DNA of 64,000 bases from Kosakonia arachidis (GTDB lineage: Bacteria; Pseudomonadota; Gammaproteobacteria; Enterobacterales; Enterobacteriaceae): positions 468,824 through 532,823 of the forward strand of contig NZ_FPAU01000004.1 in the NCBI RefSeq assembly GCF_900116535.1. Direction: 5' to 3'. A program made the translations under genes and the position numbers. Under the pieces are notes generated by a model. It was given only the letters and a program-made list of their open reading frames with translations, ran no database searches and was not told the origin of the DNA. Shown here piece by piece: positions 1 to 8,965 of this stretch. Every line of letters starts with the position of its first letter. The first letter of the stretch is position 1.

Positions 1-105
1 GAAGTATCGAACATGTCGCGCGCGCAGATCCTGCAGCAGGCGGGTTCTTCCGTACTGGCTCAGGCCAACCAGGTTCCGCAGACCATGCTGTCCCTGCTGC
101 GTTAA
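1..105 (+). CDS. fliC: Flagellin, C-terminal end only (partial)
   Basis: Only the last 34 codons are present; the gene begins upstream of the window. The reading frame ends in the typical flagellin D0 C-terminal helix (SRAQILQQAGSSVLAQANQ, finishing in MLSLLR), which forms the inner core of the filament with the N-terminal helix. It is followed directly by a strong terminator. In E. coli the next gene on this side is fliA; here about 11 kb of sugar-modification genes intervene, so the flagellin itself is a plausible substrate of those enzymes. The variable central domain, where glycosylation would occur, lies outside the window. Confidence 0.93.
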   Translation, partial: EVSNMSRAQILQQAGSSVLAQANQVPQTMLSLLR

Positions 106-118
106 TTCGCAACGGATT

Positions 119-147
119 AAAAAAGGCATCTTCGGATGCCTTTTTTT
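119..147 (+). terminator. Intrinsic terminator of fliC
   Basis: The stem pairs AAAAAAGGCATC with GATGCCTTTTTT around a TTCG tetraloop and is followed by a T run. It closes the fliC transcript. In E. coli the fliC 3' end is also the source of the sRNA FliX; whether that applies here cannot be told from sequence alone. Confidence 0.9.
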
Positions 148-288
148 ATGTCCAATCGTCAGATATAGCACCTTTTCTACTGACTGTTTTTCCTCTCAAT
201 CTTTTCTTACTCCCCCACAATATTGCATAACGACAGAAACGCCCTTTGATAGCCCCGGTCTACAGGTCCGGCGTGCTGAGGATGAGAG

Positions 289-3200
289 ATGCGAAGCATA
301 TTAATCAGCGTTGATAAATTTGATGCTTTTACGCCCCATACCAATGAATTGCTCGATATTGCCGATGTGCTGCTGGCACAGAACTGGCGGGTGGATGTCA
401 TCACCAGTGAAGCAGGAAAGGTACTGAGCGCGGAGATCGAGCGCCTGAAGGCGACAGGACGCTTTGCGCTGGTGACCGACAAGCAGGGTGAGCCGGACAC
501 ACAATATGATGTTATCTGGATCTATCGCGGTTTCTTCAGCGAGAAACTACTCGATGCGATCGCCGCTGAACGTCTCAGCGGCGCGATGATTTTCCGCCAT
601 TTCAACGACTATAACGATCTCTACATTCCCTGGGGCGTGGCGCTGGAAAATCAGTTCGCAGCGCTGACGCTCGATCTCTCGCCGCGGACTTCCGCGCTTC
701 TGCTGCAAACCGGAGTGGAAAGCACTCAACTTAAAAACCTGGGGTGGAAGGTTCCGGGGCGTTTCAGCCAGTATGTGCGCACCCGCGAATCGTCGATGCT
801 GGCGCGTGCGGTCTATATTGCGCCGAAAATGTCGGCGGAGATGTATGAAGTGCAGCAGCGTGCGCTCGAAGCCGGCGTTCAGATAGACTGGCTGGATCTT
901 AACCAGCAAGCGCAGCGCATCGATCCGGCCTGGCTTGAACACTATGACGTTGTGATCGGCAATGACGACAGCGTGGCAAAAGCGCTGACGCTGGGTATTC
1001 CGCTATTCCTGGTAAACGAGGGCTATGTTGAAGGCTATCTGAACGACGCTAACATTGCTCGTCATGAAGTTGAGCATTTCTGTGCGTTGTCGTTGCGCAA
1101 CTGCCCGGATGCCGATGAGTGGGTTGAGATGCTACGAAGCGGCTTCGCCAGCGCACTGGCGTGGACTCAGGCACAGCGTGCGGATTTGGCAGCGAAATGG
1201 TCGCTGGAGACTGCGCTGGATGCCATCGTGAATGTGCCCCTGGTGGCGAAGACGCGCCAACTGGATGAAAAATCCCGCTATGCACTCAACTTTCACAGTA
1301 AAGCGGTTTTGGCACAGCAGCAAACCTCCGACTACTCCTTCAGCCGCTGGCTGGATGATCGCCAGATCAGCGAAGCGCGGCGGGAAGCATTGCTCACATT
1401 TGCCCGCGCGTATCCCGATAAAGCCAGCATTGGCGTGATTATCCTGGGTGACAATCAGGGCAGCGCGCGCACACGTGCATCGGTGGAAAGCCAGTCGCTG
1501 GCGGCTGTCAGTATTGATGTGATTGCCGAGGATGCCGCGTGGCCTGCGGCGGCAAATGCGCTGCTGAACGCGCGCAGTGCCGAAGCTATGTTGCTGATCC
1601 CCGCTGGTTTCACGCTGCGTGATGACGCGCTGCTACGTTTTGCAGAGCAACGTATGAACCAGCAGAATGCCGGGTTGTTTTACTGTGATGAGATGACGCG
1701 GGCAGAAAACGGCGAACCGTTATTGACACTGCGTCCGGGCGTCAATATCGATCTGTTGCGCGGTGTGCCTTATATCGGGCAGACGGTACTTTTTTCGCGG
1801 GAAAGGGCTTTGCAGGTTGGGGGATTCAGCGGTCATTATCCCCACGCGGCACATATCGATTTGCTGTGGCGCCTTGTCGAAGGGCAGGGCACAGGCGCAA
1901 TGGGTCGTGTGGCGGAAGTGCTGGTGGAAAACCCGCATCCAGTAGCCCACTGGAGCGAGGCCGCAGACGTGGCGGCTGAATGCGAACAGGCGCTGCTGGC
2001 GCATCTGCAACGGTTGGGTATTAACGCCACGCTGGAAGAGGGATTAACGGAGAACATTAAACGTCTGCGTTACCAGTGGGAGGCGACACCGTTAGTGTCG
2101 ATCATTATTCCGACCCGCGATCGTTTTGCGCTGCTTAAACGCTGCATTGAAAGTCTGATGGAAAAGACCCGCTATCAGCGCTATGAGTTGCTGATCGTTG
2201 ATAACCAGTCGGTGGAGGAAGACGCCTGCCGTTTCCTCAACGATCTGGCGGAGTTGGGGCTCGATCAGGTGCGTATTATGCGTTATGACGCGCCCTTTAA
2301 CTTCGCCGAAATTAATAATGCTGCCGCGCAACAAGCGCGTGGCGATGTGCTGGTGTTCCTCAATAATGACTGCGAAATCATCGACGGTAACTGGCTAGAT
2401 GCACTGCTTGAACACACGTTGCGTCCGGAAGTAGGGCTAGTGGGCGCGCGGCTGGAGTATCAGGACGGCCGTATTCAACATGGCGGCTATTTAGTTGGCG
2501 TGCAGCACGGTGTTGATGTCGCCTTCGATGGTGCTGACGGGCAGAGCAATGGTTTCCAGTACTTTCTGAAAACGCCTCGTAATCTGGCCGCCGTGAGCGC
2601 CTCCTGCATGATGGTGCGTAAAGAGGTTTTCTTCTCCTTAAACGGCTTTACCCAGGAGCGTTATCCCCTCTATTTCGCCGATGTGGATCTGGGGTTGCGC
2701 GCCCAGCAGCAAGGATATCTCAATGTCTGGACGCCTTATGCCCGCGTGAAACATATGGGCGGCGCGACGCGTTTATTCGGCAACAAAATTGGCGTGCAGG
2801 AGCGCCCGTTGCTGCAGGACTATACGACGCTGCGCGGTGAGTGGCAGCAGGGATTACTGAATGAACCTTCGTACCATCCCCTGATGCAGAAGATGGGTAC
2901 GGCCTTCACGTTGAGCGCAAGTATTGCGCGCTTGCATCAGCCGCTGCCAGGCCGCCCACTGCCAGTGGTGTTAGCCCACCACATCAACTGGGTCGGTGGC
3001 GGTCATCACCGGGTGATGCAACCATTCAAAGCGCTGGAGCGCCATCTTATGATCGAAGGCGGGCTGACAAACACCATTCCAGGCCTGATGGAAGCGGCGC
3101 AAATGCGGCCGGATGTGATTCTGCTTGAGCTGATCACCGGCAGCCGCTTCCCGGATATCATGAAGCAGCTACGCGATGTCAGTGGCGCGAAAATCGTACT

Positions 3201-3939
3201 GGAATATGATGATTACCTGCTTAACGTGCCGATGAAAAATGGTAACCGTCAGCACTTCCCACCACAGATGCTGAAAAACTTCCGCAAAGTGATGGACAGT
3301 GCCGACTGGGTAGTCGTTTCTACAGCGCAGCTGGCCGAAGCCTACAGCCGTTTCCACAGCGATATTCGCATTGCGCAAAACCGGTTGGCACCGAATCAGT
3401 GGGATCACCTACTCAGCGCCCGCGGAACCGGAAAAAAAGTGCGTGTCGGTTGGGCTGGAGGCAGTTCGCATACCGGCGATCTGGAGATCCTGTTGCCGCT
3501 GATCAAAGAGCTGGAAGGGCAGGTGGAGTGGGTGTTTATGGGCATGAAGCCACGCAACGTGCTTTGCGAATTCCACCCCGGCGTACCGTTTGAAATGTAC
3601 CCGGAGAAACTGGCGAGTCTGAATCTGGATCTGGCGCTGGTGCCACTGGAAATCAACCAGTTTAACGAATGTAAGAGCAACCTGCGTTTGCTGGAGATTG
3701 GCACCTGCGGTGTGCCGATCATCGCCACCGACATTGATCCTTATCGCTGCAATCTGCCGGTGACGCTGGTGGCTAATCGCTTTAAAGACTGGATGAACGC
3801 AATTCAGGCATACATTCACGATCCGGCGCTGCGCGAGCGGCAGGGTGATGCGCTGCGTGCTGCTGTGCGCAGCGACTGGTATCTTCGTGATGCAGGGCTT
3901 GATGACTGGCGTCAGGGCTGGTTACCGGCCGACAAGTAG
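289..3939 (+). CDS. Large multi-domain glycosyltransferase (GT4-like / GT2 / GT4-like), putative flagellin glycosyltransferase
   Basis: This 1216-residue protein has no signal peptide or membrane segments, so it is probably cytoplasmic. Four blocks can be seen. Residues 1-330 resemble a GT-B Rossmann pair. Residues 375-590 look like a degenerate GT-A fold. Residues 600-870 are a clear GT2 domain starting PLVSIIIPTRDRF, with IVDN and an FLNND metal-site motif. Residues about 1045-1200 are GT4-like (VRVGWAGGSSHTGDLEIL, later EIGTCGVPIIATDI). The start has an SD-like GAGGAT at 278-283. It lies 184 bp downstream of fliC in the same orientation, which suggests flagellin or a flagellin-bound glycan as acceptor. 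It shares its last two domains with the large protein encoded at 4007-7567. The sugar donor cannot be deduced. Confidence 0.85.
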   Translation: MRSILISVDKFDAFTPHTNELLDIADVLLAQNWRVDVITSEAGKVLSAEIERLKATGRFALVTDKQGEPDTQYDVIWIYRGFFSEKLLDAIAAERLSGAMIFRHFNDYNDLYIPWGVALENQFAALTLDLSPRTSALLLQTGVESTQLKNLGWKVPGRFSQYVRTRESSMLARAVYIAPKMSAEMYEVQQRALEAGVQIDWLDLNQQAQRIDPAWLEHYDVVIGNDDSVAKALTLGIPLFLVNEGYVEGYLNDANIARHEVEHFCALSLRNCPDADEWVEMLRSGFASALAWTQAQRADLAAKWSLETALDAIVNVPLVAKTRQLDEKSRYALNFHSKAVLAQQQTSDYSFSRWLDDRQISEARREALLTFARAYPDKASIGVIILGDNQGSARTRASVESQSLAAVSIDVIAEDAAWPAAANALLNARSAEAMLLIPAGFTLRDDALLRFAEQRMNQQNAGLFYCDEMTRAENGEPLLTLRPGVNIDLLRGVPYIGQTVLFSRERALQVGGFSGHYPHAAHIDLLWRLVEGQGTGAMGRVAEVLVENPHPVAHWSEAADVAAECEQALLAHLQRLGINATLEEGLTENIKRLRYQWEATPLVSIIIPTRDRFALLKRCIESLMEKTRYQRYELLIVDNQSVEEDACRFLNDLAELGLDQVRIMRYDAPFNFAEINNAAAQQARGDVLVFLNNDCEIIDGNWLDALLEHTLRPEVGLVGARLEYQDGRIQHGGYLVGVQHGVDVAFDGADGQSNGFQYFLKTPRNLAAVSASCMMVRKEVFFSLNGFTQERYPLYFADVDLGLRAQQQGYLNVWTPYARVKHMGGATRLFGNKIGVQERPLLQDYTTLRGEWQQGLLNEPSYHPLMQKMGTAFTLSASIARLHQPLPGRPLPVVLAHHINWVGGGHHRVMQPFKALERHLMIEGGLTNTIPGLMEAAQMRPDVILLELITGSRFPDIMKQLRDVSGAKIVLEYDDYLLNVPMKNGNRQHFPPQMLKNFRKVMDSADWVVVSTAQLAEAYSRFHSDIRIAQNRLAPNQWDHLLSARGTGKKVRVGWAGGSSHTGDLEILLPLIKELEGQVEWVFMGMKPRNVLCEFHPGVPFEMYPEKLASLNLDLALVPLEINQFNECKSNLRLLEIGTCGVPIIATDIDPYRCNLPVTLVANRFKDWMNAIQAYIHDPALRERQGDALRAAVRSDWYLRDAGLDDWRQGWLPADK

Positions 3940-3952
3940 CTGGCAGTAAAAG

Positions 3953-3978
3953 AAAAGGCGCTGTAAAGCGCCTTTTTT
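3953..3978. terminator. Bidirectional terminator between two convergent glycosyltransferase genes
   Basis: A perfect 10-bp stem, AAAAGGCGCT pairing with AGCGCCTTTT across a GTAA loop, is flanked by A and T runs on opposite sides. It can end transcription from both converging genes. Confidence 0.9.
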
Positions 3979-4006
3979 GTTGCCATCTATTGTTGGGTGA
4001 GAAACA

Positions 4007-7000
4007 TTAATCGGGTAACCAGAGTTGCGCCTGGCGCAGCAGGCTTTCGCCGTTCCACATACCGTTTTCAAGCACGTACAGGCGCAAATTATCGCCAAGT
4101 TGTGCCGCCGCAACCGCATCGAGCAGGTGGTTTTCAATGGCTTCGCGCCAGCTTTTCGCGCGATTTTCAACGCGCGTAACGCCATCAATGTCCTGTGTGC
4201 TGATGATATCGCTGCAAATCACCGGCACGCCGCAGGCACCATATTCGAGCAGACGCACCGGGCTAAGCGCACGGTTCCACGGGGTGTCAGCCAAGGGTTC
4301 CAGGGCGAGATCGAGATTGAGGCTGGCCAGTTTTTTCGCAAAATGTTGAGGGTGAACAGGCGCATGGAATTCGCTGACCCACTCCCGAAGGGAAGGGGGA
4401 CAATAACCATAGAACACCCATTCAACCCGATCGGCTAATTGGCTGACTAACTTATGAATCAACTCCAGATCGCCGGTATTCGCCGCTGTTCCACACCAGC
4501 CGATGCGCGGCCTCTTCCCCACGCCACGCTGGCTGGATAATCCCGACCATTGTTGCGGCGAAAGTCGCGTCGGCATCACGCGGATGTCATTGTGCAACCC
4601 GGCGCACTGTTCGGCCAGTTCGTTGCTGGCGACGATCAAGCGATCCACATGCGCCACCGTACTGCGCAGCGCAGCGAAAATATCCTGCGGCAGATCGTTA
4701 CGCTCGTCGGCATTGACCGGTAAACCCGGTAACCAGCAATCCAGATCGAAGATTTTGAACACTGATTCCGCCTGTGGCAGACGGCGCAACCACTCCTGCG
4801 CGCCGTCGCTGATTTGTCGATGGACGATCAGCGCATCCGGCGCAAAGCGACTGATATCGACATAGGTGCTGGCGTGATAATTAATTTGCCCTTCGACGAC
4901 ACCCGCATTATTGAGTAATGCGAGCGGTGCATCCAGGCGCAACCGGCTGCCGGGCAGGCTTTGCAACGGAAACGCGATCAAGCGTGGCAGCGGCTTCCAG
5001 TGCATCGGCTGCCAGCTTTTATTGCTACTGGCTTCAAACTGGAATCCCGCGCCATCCAGCGAGAGATTCGGATTATAGGCCGGATCGTTGGCGATGAGTG
5101 GCATCCATTTTGCGTACATGGTGTCCTGCTCAGCCATAAAGCGCTGGCGTTTTTTCTCCTGCACGGTTTTATCCACACTGTTCTGGCTCACGCTACCTTC
5201 ATGCATAACCACGGCGTGTGGGGTCCATACAGTGAGGTAACCTGCTTCACGCACCTTCAGACACAGATCGACATCGTTATAGGAGACGGTGAAGTTCTCT
5301 TCGTCGAGCCCGCCGACCTGTTCGTAGACGGATTTGCGGATCAGCAAACATGCGGCGGTGACCACGTTGTAATTCTGGTCAGCCAGCAGACGATTCATGT
5401 AACCGGCGCGGTTGTTTTCGCTGCCGATAAAGGGGTGATCCGCCGGGCCTCGCAGCCCCAGCACCACGCCTGCATGCTGGACTTTGCCGTCGGGGTAGAG
5501 CAGCTTCGCGCCGGTGATGCCCACTTCCGGGCGTAACCCATGATTCAGCATATGATCCAGCCAGTTTTCGCTGATCACTGCCGTATCGTTATTCAGCAAT
5601 ACCAGGTATTCACCGCGCGCTTCCCGTGCGGCCATATTGTTGATAGCGGAATAGTTGAACGGATGCGGATAGCGCAACACGCGAATGCGATCAGGGTCGA
5701 TAGTCGAGATCCCATTGAGCCACTGTAACGCTTCCGGCGTCTCACTGTTATTATCAACGATCAACAGTTCATAGTTCCGGTAGCGCGTTTTCTCCAGCAG
5801 GCTGGTGACACAGGTGCTGAGAATAGTAAGCTGATCTTTGGTCGGGATGATAATCGACACCAACGGTTGTTCCTGATGATTGTAACGCAGGGCATACAGC
5901 CCAGGATGCGTTGCCACCACCGTACCCTGTGCATAGCCGCGATTGTGCAGATGTCGTGTCAAAATCGCCTGTTCTTCCGGTTGGCTGGTCTGCACTGGCG
6001 GATGACCAATCACAAACGGCTCCGGCAGGTGTCCGGCAAAGCCCATCCCTTTTTGTTCAATCAGACGAACAATAAACTCAAATTGCCAGGCCTGCGGATA
6101 AGCCGGGCTAAATCCGCCCGCAGCAAGAAGCGTTGCGCTGCGGAAAATCCAGTGGCGGGCCATCTCTGCCGGGTAGCTGAGCAGTAAATCGAGGTTGAAA
6201 TCCGGACGCATCGCAGTGGTGACGATCTCGCCATTCTGTGCGTAGAACTCATCGCCATAAATTGCATCGCAGCCGGAGGCACCATCCAGCGCCAGATCGA
6301 ACATCAGCATGCCGCTTTCAAGCAGCACTTCCCCCGCGTCAAGGAACATCACCCAGTCAGACGGCTGGCTGGCGATGTACTGATTGAGGATATCTATCTG
6401 ATTATCTTGCCGGGCGATAAGTATCTGCGCAGGGAGATCGGCACGCTGATCCGTGATGACCACCGGGTTCAGTGTCAGCCCAAACCCAGCGTAGCGTTGC
6501 AGGCTTTGCAGCGTCGCCGCGACAGCATCAGGATGATGCCCGTACTGCGAGATAAAAATGGTTAACGTTTGCTGCGTGTTGCGTGTTTGCTGGAAAGTTT
6601 CCACCAGCGGCAGGAACTGCGGTGGCAGACGGCGTTCGTCGAGCCATTTGTTGATCTTGTTGCTGTAGAACCGACGCACGGAGATTTGTAGGGAGTTATG
6701 CAACGCACGCAGCAGATTTTCCGTCTGGAAACGCTGCTCGCCGTGCATCAGCGCGACTTTGACCTTTTCATTCTCTTCTTTATTACCGCTGTACCAGCCC
6801 AGTTCTCTAACAATTTGCGGCATGCGGGTATAGGTTCGGTTAATGACGTCGCCATATTTCCCGGTATGCACAAGCTGACTACTCTGATTCTCGGAGACGC
6901 GAAAAGCCGAGAGCGTTTCAGCGACAAAAGCCAGATTGCCGAGGCGCAATAACTTCAGATACAGCGTCATATCGGTCAGGAAATAGAGGTTCTCACCAAG

Positions 7001-7567
7001 TAGGGTAAAGAGATCGTCCCCAAAGGCGATCAGATCTTCGCGATAACACAGCACGGAGCTCGGCTCACCAATAAAGTTCACCGGATGATCGGCGAAAAAC
7101 TTTACTACGTCCGGGCCATCCATAATCACATCGGCAGTAAAAGGAAAGGCGGTCGCCGTAATATCGACCAACGGAGTGCCATTTTCATCAACGCGAACAC
7201 GACGTGCGGAAGCCATGCTGTTGCCGGAGGAGGATTCCAGTGCTGCAACGAGCCGGGTGATAGCGTGTTCGAAAAGAATGTCATCATCGTAGAGAAACTT
7301 GATGTACTTACCACTGGCCTGACGCACACCGGCCAGCACATTGCCTTCTTCCCATAAACGGACGCTGTTTTTGGTGTAATAGATAGGCGTTTTAGTGGTT
7401 AATGCATAACGCTCGCAGGTGAGACGAATGGTGTCGTCGTTGCTGTCGTCATAAATAATGACTTCGCAGTTTGGCCAGCTCTGATTCAACGCACTGGCGA
7501 GCGTTGTTGCGAAGAATTCGGGCTTGTAAGTTGGGATGACGATACTCACCAAAGCGCATTCGTTCAT
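4007..7567 (-). CDS. Large multi-domain glycosyltransferase (GT2 / GT2-like / GT2 / GT4-like)
   Basis: The protein has 1186 residues from the chosen ATG at 7567. The frame stays open upstream to 7693, but those codons do not look like protein, while GT2 homology (ALVSIVIPTYKPEFF) begins within six residues of this ATG and a GGAA precedes it. The first GT2 domain (about 1-260) has IIYDDSNDD and a DDD metal motif at 94-96. A weaker GT-A-like block follows. A second full GT2 domain starts near residue 563 (PLVSIIIPTKDQ, IVDNNS, LLNNDT). A GT4-like domain fills about 1018-1186. The C-terminal half is clearly paralogous to the protein encoded at 289-3939, with shared motifs such as ASLNLDLAL and CGVP. 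It probably extends the same flagellar glycan; this is inferred from position. Confidence 0.85.
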   Translation of the reverse strand: MNECALVSIVIPTYKPEFFATTLASALNQSWPNCEVIIYDDSNDDTIRLTCERYALTTKTPIYYTKNSVRLWEEGNVLAGVRQASGKYIKFLYDDDILFEHAITRLVAALESSSGNSMASARRVRVDENGTPLVDITATAFPFTADVIMDGPDVVKFFADHPVNFIGEPSSVLCYREDLIAFGDDLFTLLGENLYFLTDMTLYLKLLRLGNLAFVAETLSAFRVSENQSSQLVHTGKYGDVINRTYTRMPQIVRELGWYSGNKEENEKVKVALMHGEQRFQTENLLRALHNSLQISVRRFYSNKINKWLDERRLPPQFLPLVETFQQTRNTQQTLTIFISQYGHHPDAVAATLQSLQRYAGFGLTLNPVVITDQRADLPAQILIARQDNQIDILNQYIASQPSDWVMFLDAGEVLLESGMLMFDLALDGASGCDAIYGDEFYAQNGEIVTTAMRPDFNLDLLLSYPAEMARHWIFRSATLLAAGGFSPAYPQAWQFEFIVRLIEQKGMGFAGHLPEPFVIGHPPVQTSQPEEQAILTRHLHNRGYAQGTVVATHPGLYALRYNHQEQPLVSIIIPTKDQLTILSTCVTSLLEKTRYRNYELLIVDNNSETPEALQWLNGISTIDPDRIRVLRYPHPFNYSAINNMAAREARGEYLVLLNNDTAVISENWLDHMLNHGLRPEVGITGAKLLYPDGKVQHAGVVLGLRGPADHPFIGSENNRAGYMNRLLADQNYNVVTAACLLIRKSVYEQVGGLDEENFTVSYNDVDLCLKVREAGYLTVWTPHAVVMHEGSVSQNSVDKTVQEKKRQRFMAEQDTMYAKWMPLIANDPAYNPNLSLDGAGFQFEASSNKSWQPMHWKPLPRLIAFPLQSLPGSRLRLDAPLALLNNAGVVEGQINYHASTYVDISRFAPDALIVHRQISDGAQEWLRRLPQAESVFKIFDLDCWLPGLPVNADERNDLPQDIFAALRSTVAHVDRLIVASNELAEQCAGLHNDIRVMPTRLSPQQWSGLSSQRGVGKRPRIGWCGTAANTGDLELIHKLVSQLADRVEWVFYGYCPPSLREWVSEFHAPVHPQHFAKKLASLNLDLALEPLADTPWNRALSPVRLLEYGACGVPVICSDIISTQDIDGVTRVENRAKSWREAIENHLLDAVAAAQLGDNLRLYVLENGMWNGESLLRQAQLWLPD

Positions 7568-7721
7568 TTTTTTTCCGTTATGCGGGCAGTAGTTTGAACG
7601 CATCAACACACGATGCGGCAACGAGGTAACGACGGCCTGGTTTCTCAGGCGTGAAATTTCACAGATTTTCTTTATCTCGGCCAATAATAGCAAAGTGAGG
7701 CAGGTGTCTTGCGGGTCTAAT

Positions 7722-7737
7722 TGGCATGGGAAATGCC
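7722..7737 (+). promoter_or_regulatory. Sigma54-like promoter or small palindrome upstream of the aminotransferase operon
   Basis: The sequence TGGCATGGGAAATGCC has GG and GC dinucleotides at the 12-bp offset of a sigma54 -24/-12 element (consensus TGGCACG-N4-TTGC) and lies 74 bp before the aminotransferase start. It also forms the inverted repeat GGCAT-N5-ATGCC, so it could instead be an operator. No enhancer-binding protein gene is nearby. This is a pattern match only. Confidence 0.3.
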
Positions 7738-7810
7738 CCTTGTTTACCCAATAGATTCACTTTGGGGCCTGTAACATCAAAGTCATCTCTGGCTTGTTCA
7801 GGTTCATTTT

Positions 7811-8965
7811 ATGGACAATAACATCTTTGTTACCAGCCCTCTGTTGCCGCCTCTGGAAGAGTTTATTCCCTATCTGGAAAAGATTTGGCAGAACCGCATC
7901 CTCACCAATGGCGGGACATTCCACCAGCAACTTGAAGACGCGCTGGCGGAATATCTGGGGGTGAAATATGTCTGTCTGTTCGCCAATGGAACACTGGCGT
8001 TGTTGACGGCACTCCAGGCGCTGCGTATTACGGGTGAGGTGATTACCACCCCTTATTCGTTTGTCGCTACCTCACATACCTTGCTGTGGAATGGCCTGAC
8101 GCCAGTTTTTGCGGATATCGACCCGTTGACCTACAACATCAACCCGGAACGTGTTGAAGAGCTGATTACGCCGCAGACGACAGCGATCATGCCGGTGCAC
8201 TGTTATGGCGTACCTTGTGACGTGGATAAGATCCAACAGGTAGCGGATGTTTACGGCTTAAAAGTGCTTTATGACGCTGCGCATGCATTCGGCGTGAAGA
8301 AAAACGGCGTCAGTATCCTGAATCACGGCGATCTTTCGGTACTCAGTTTCCATGCCACCAAAGTATTTAACACCTTCGAAGGCGGCGCGATTATCTGCCA
8401 TGACGCGCGGACGAAGCAACGCATCGACTACCTGAAAAACTTTGGTTTTGCCGGTGAAACCCGCGTGGTTGCGCCCGGCATCAACGCCAAAATGAATGAA
8501 GTGGAAGCTGCATTCGGTCTGTTGCAGTTAAAACATATTGATCAGGCACTGGCTGAAAGGCAAGCGCTGTATCAGCATTATCTCAAGCTGCTGGATGGCG
8601 TTGCAGGACTGAGCCTGCTTGACGTACCCGATGATGTGAGCTGGAACCATGCGTATTGCCCGGTGTTGATTGAGCCTGAGTTTGGCATCAGCCGTAATGC
8701 GTTATATGACGCGATGAAAAGTGAAGGCATCTTAACCCGTCGCTACTTCTACCCTTTAATTAGCTCTTTCAGTATGTATCGCGGTTTTGCAACCTCGCAA
8801 AAAGAGCATTTACCCTGTGCGAACGAGATCGCCGAGAAAGTGCTATGTCTGCCGATCTACCCGGGGCTGGAGCGGGAAGATCAGCAGCGCATTGTCGATG
8901 TTATCCGCCGTATGGCGCGCTCTGTCGCAAACAATGTCGCCATGATTTCTGCGGGGGGGCTATGA
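7811..8965 (+). CDS. DegT/DnrJ/EryC1/StrS family PLP-dependent sugar aminotransferase (VioA-like)
   Basis: This 384-residue protein belongs to the family that transfers an amino group from glutamate to a nucleotide-linked ketosugar. Visible marks are LTNGGTFHQQLE near the start, NGTLAL, TTPYSFVATSH, the D-AHAFG motif and the PLP lysine K184 in SFHATKVFNTFEGGAI. The overall pattern resembles VioA/FdtB/QdtB enzymes acting on dTDP-keto-deoxysugars, so dTDP-4-amino-4,6-dideoxyglucose is a plausible product. No dTDP-sugar dehydratase is in the window; the substrate would have to come from the housekeeping rml or rff genes. It is first in a three-gene operon and overlaps the next gene by an ATGA junction. 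Confidence 0.88.
   Translation: MDNNIFVTSPLLPPLEEFIPYLEKIWQNRILTNGGTFHQQLEDALAEYLGVKYVCLFANGTLALLTALQALRITGEVITTPYSFVATSHTLLWNGLTPVFADIDPLTYNINPERVEELITPQTTAIMPVHCYGVPCDVDKIQQVADVYGLKVLYDAAHAFGVKKNGVSILNHGDLSVLSFHATKVFNTFEGGAIICHDARTKQRIDYLKNFGFAGETRVVAPGINAKMNEVEAAFGLLQLKHIDQALAERQALYQHYLKLLDGVAGLSLLDVPDDVSWNHAYCPVLIEPEFGISRNALYDAMKSEGILTRRYFYPLISSFSMYRGFATSQKEHLPCANEIAEKVLCLPIYPGLEREDQQRIVDVIRRMARSVANNVAMISAGGL

Noticed and set aside
8845-8961. Upstream extension of the ATP-grasp reading frame
   Set aside because: The extension overlaps the end of the aminotransferase gene; the ATGA junction at 8962 is the natural start.
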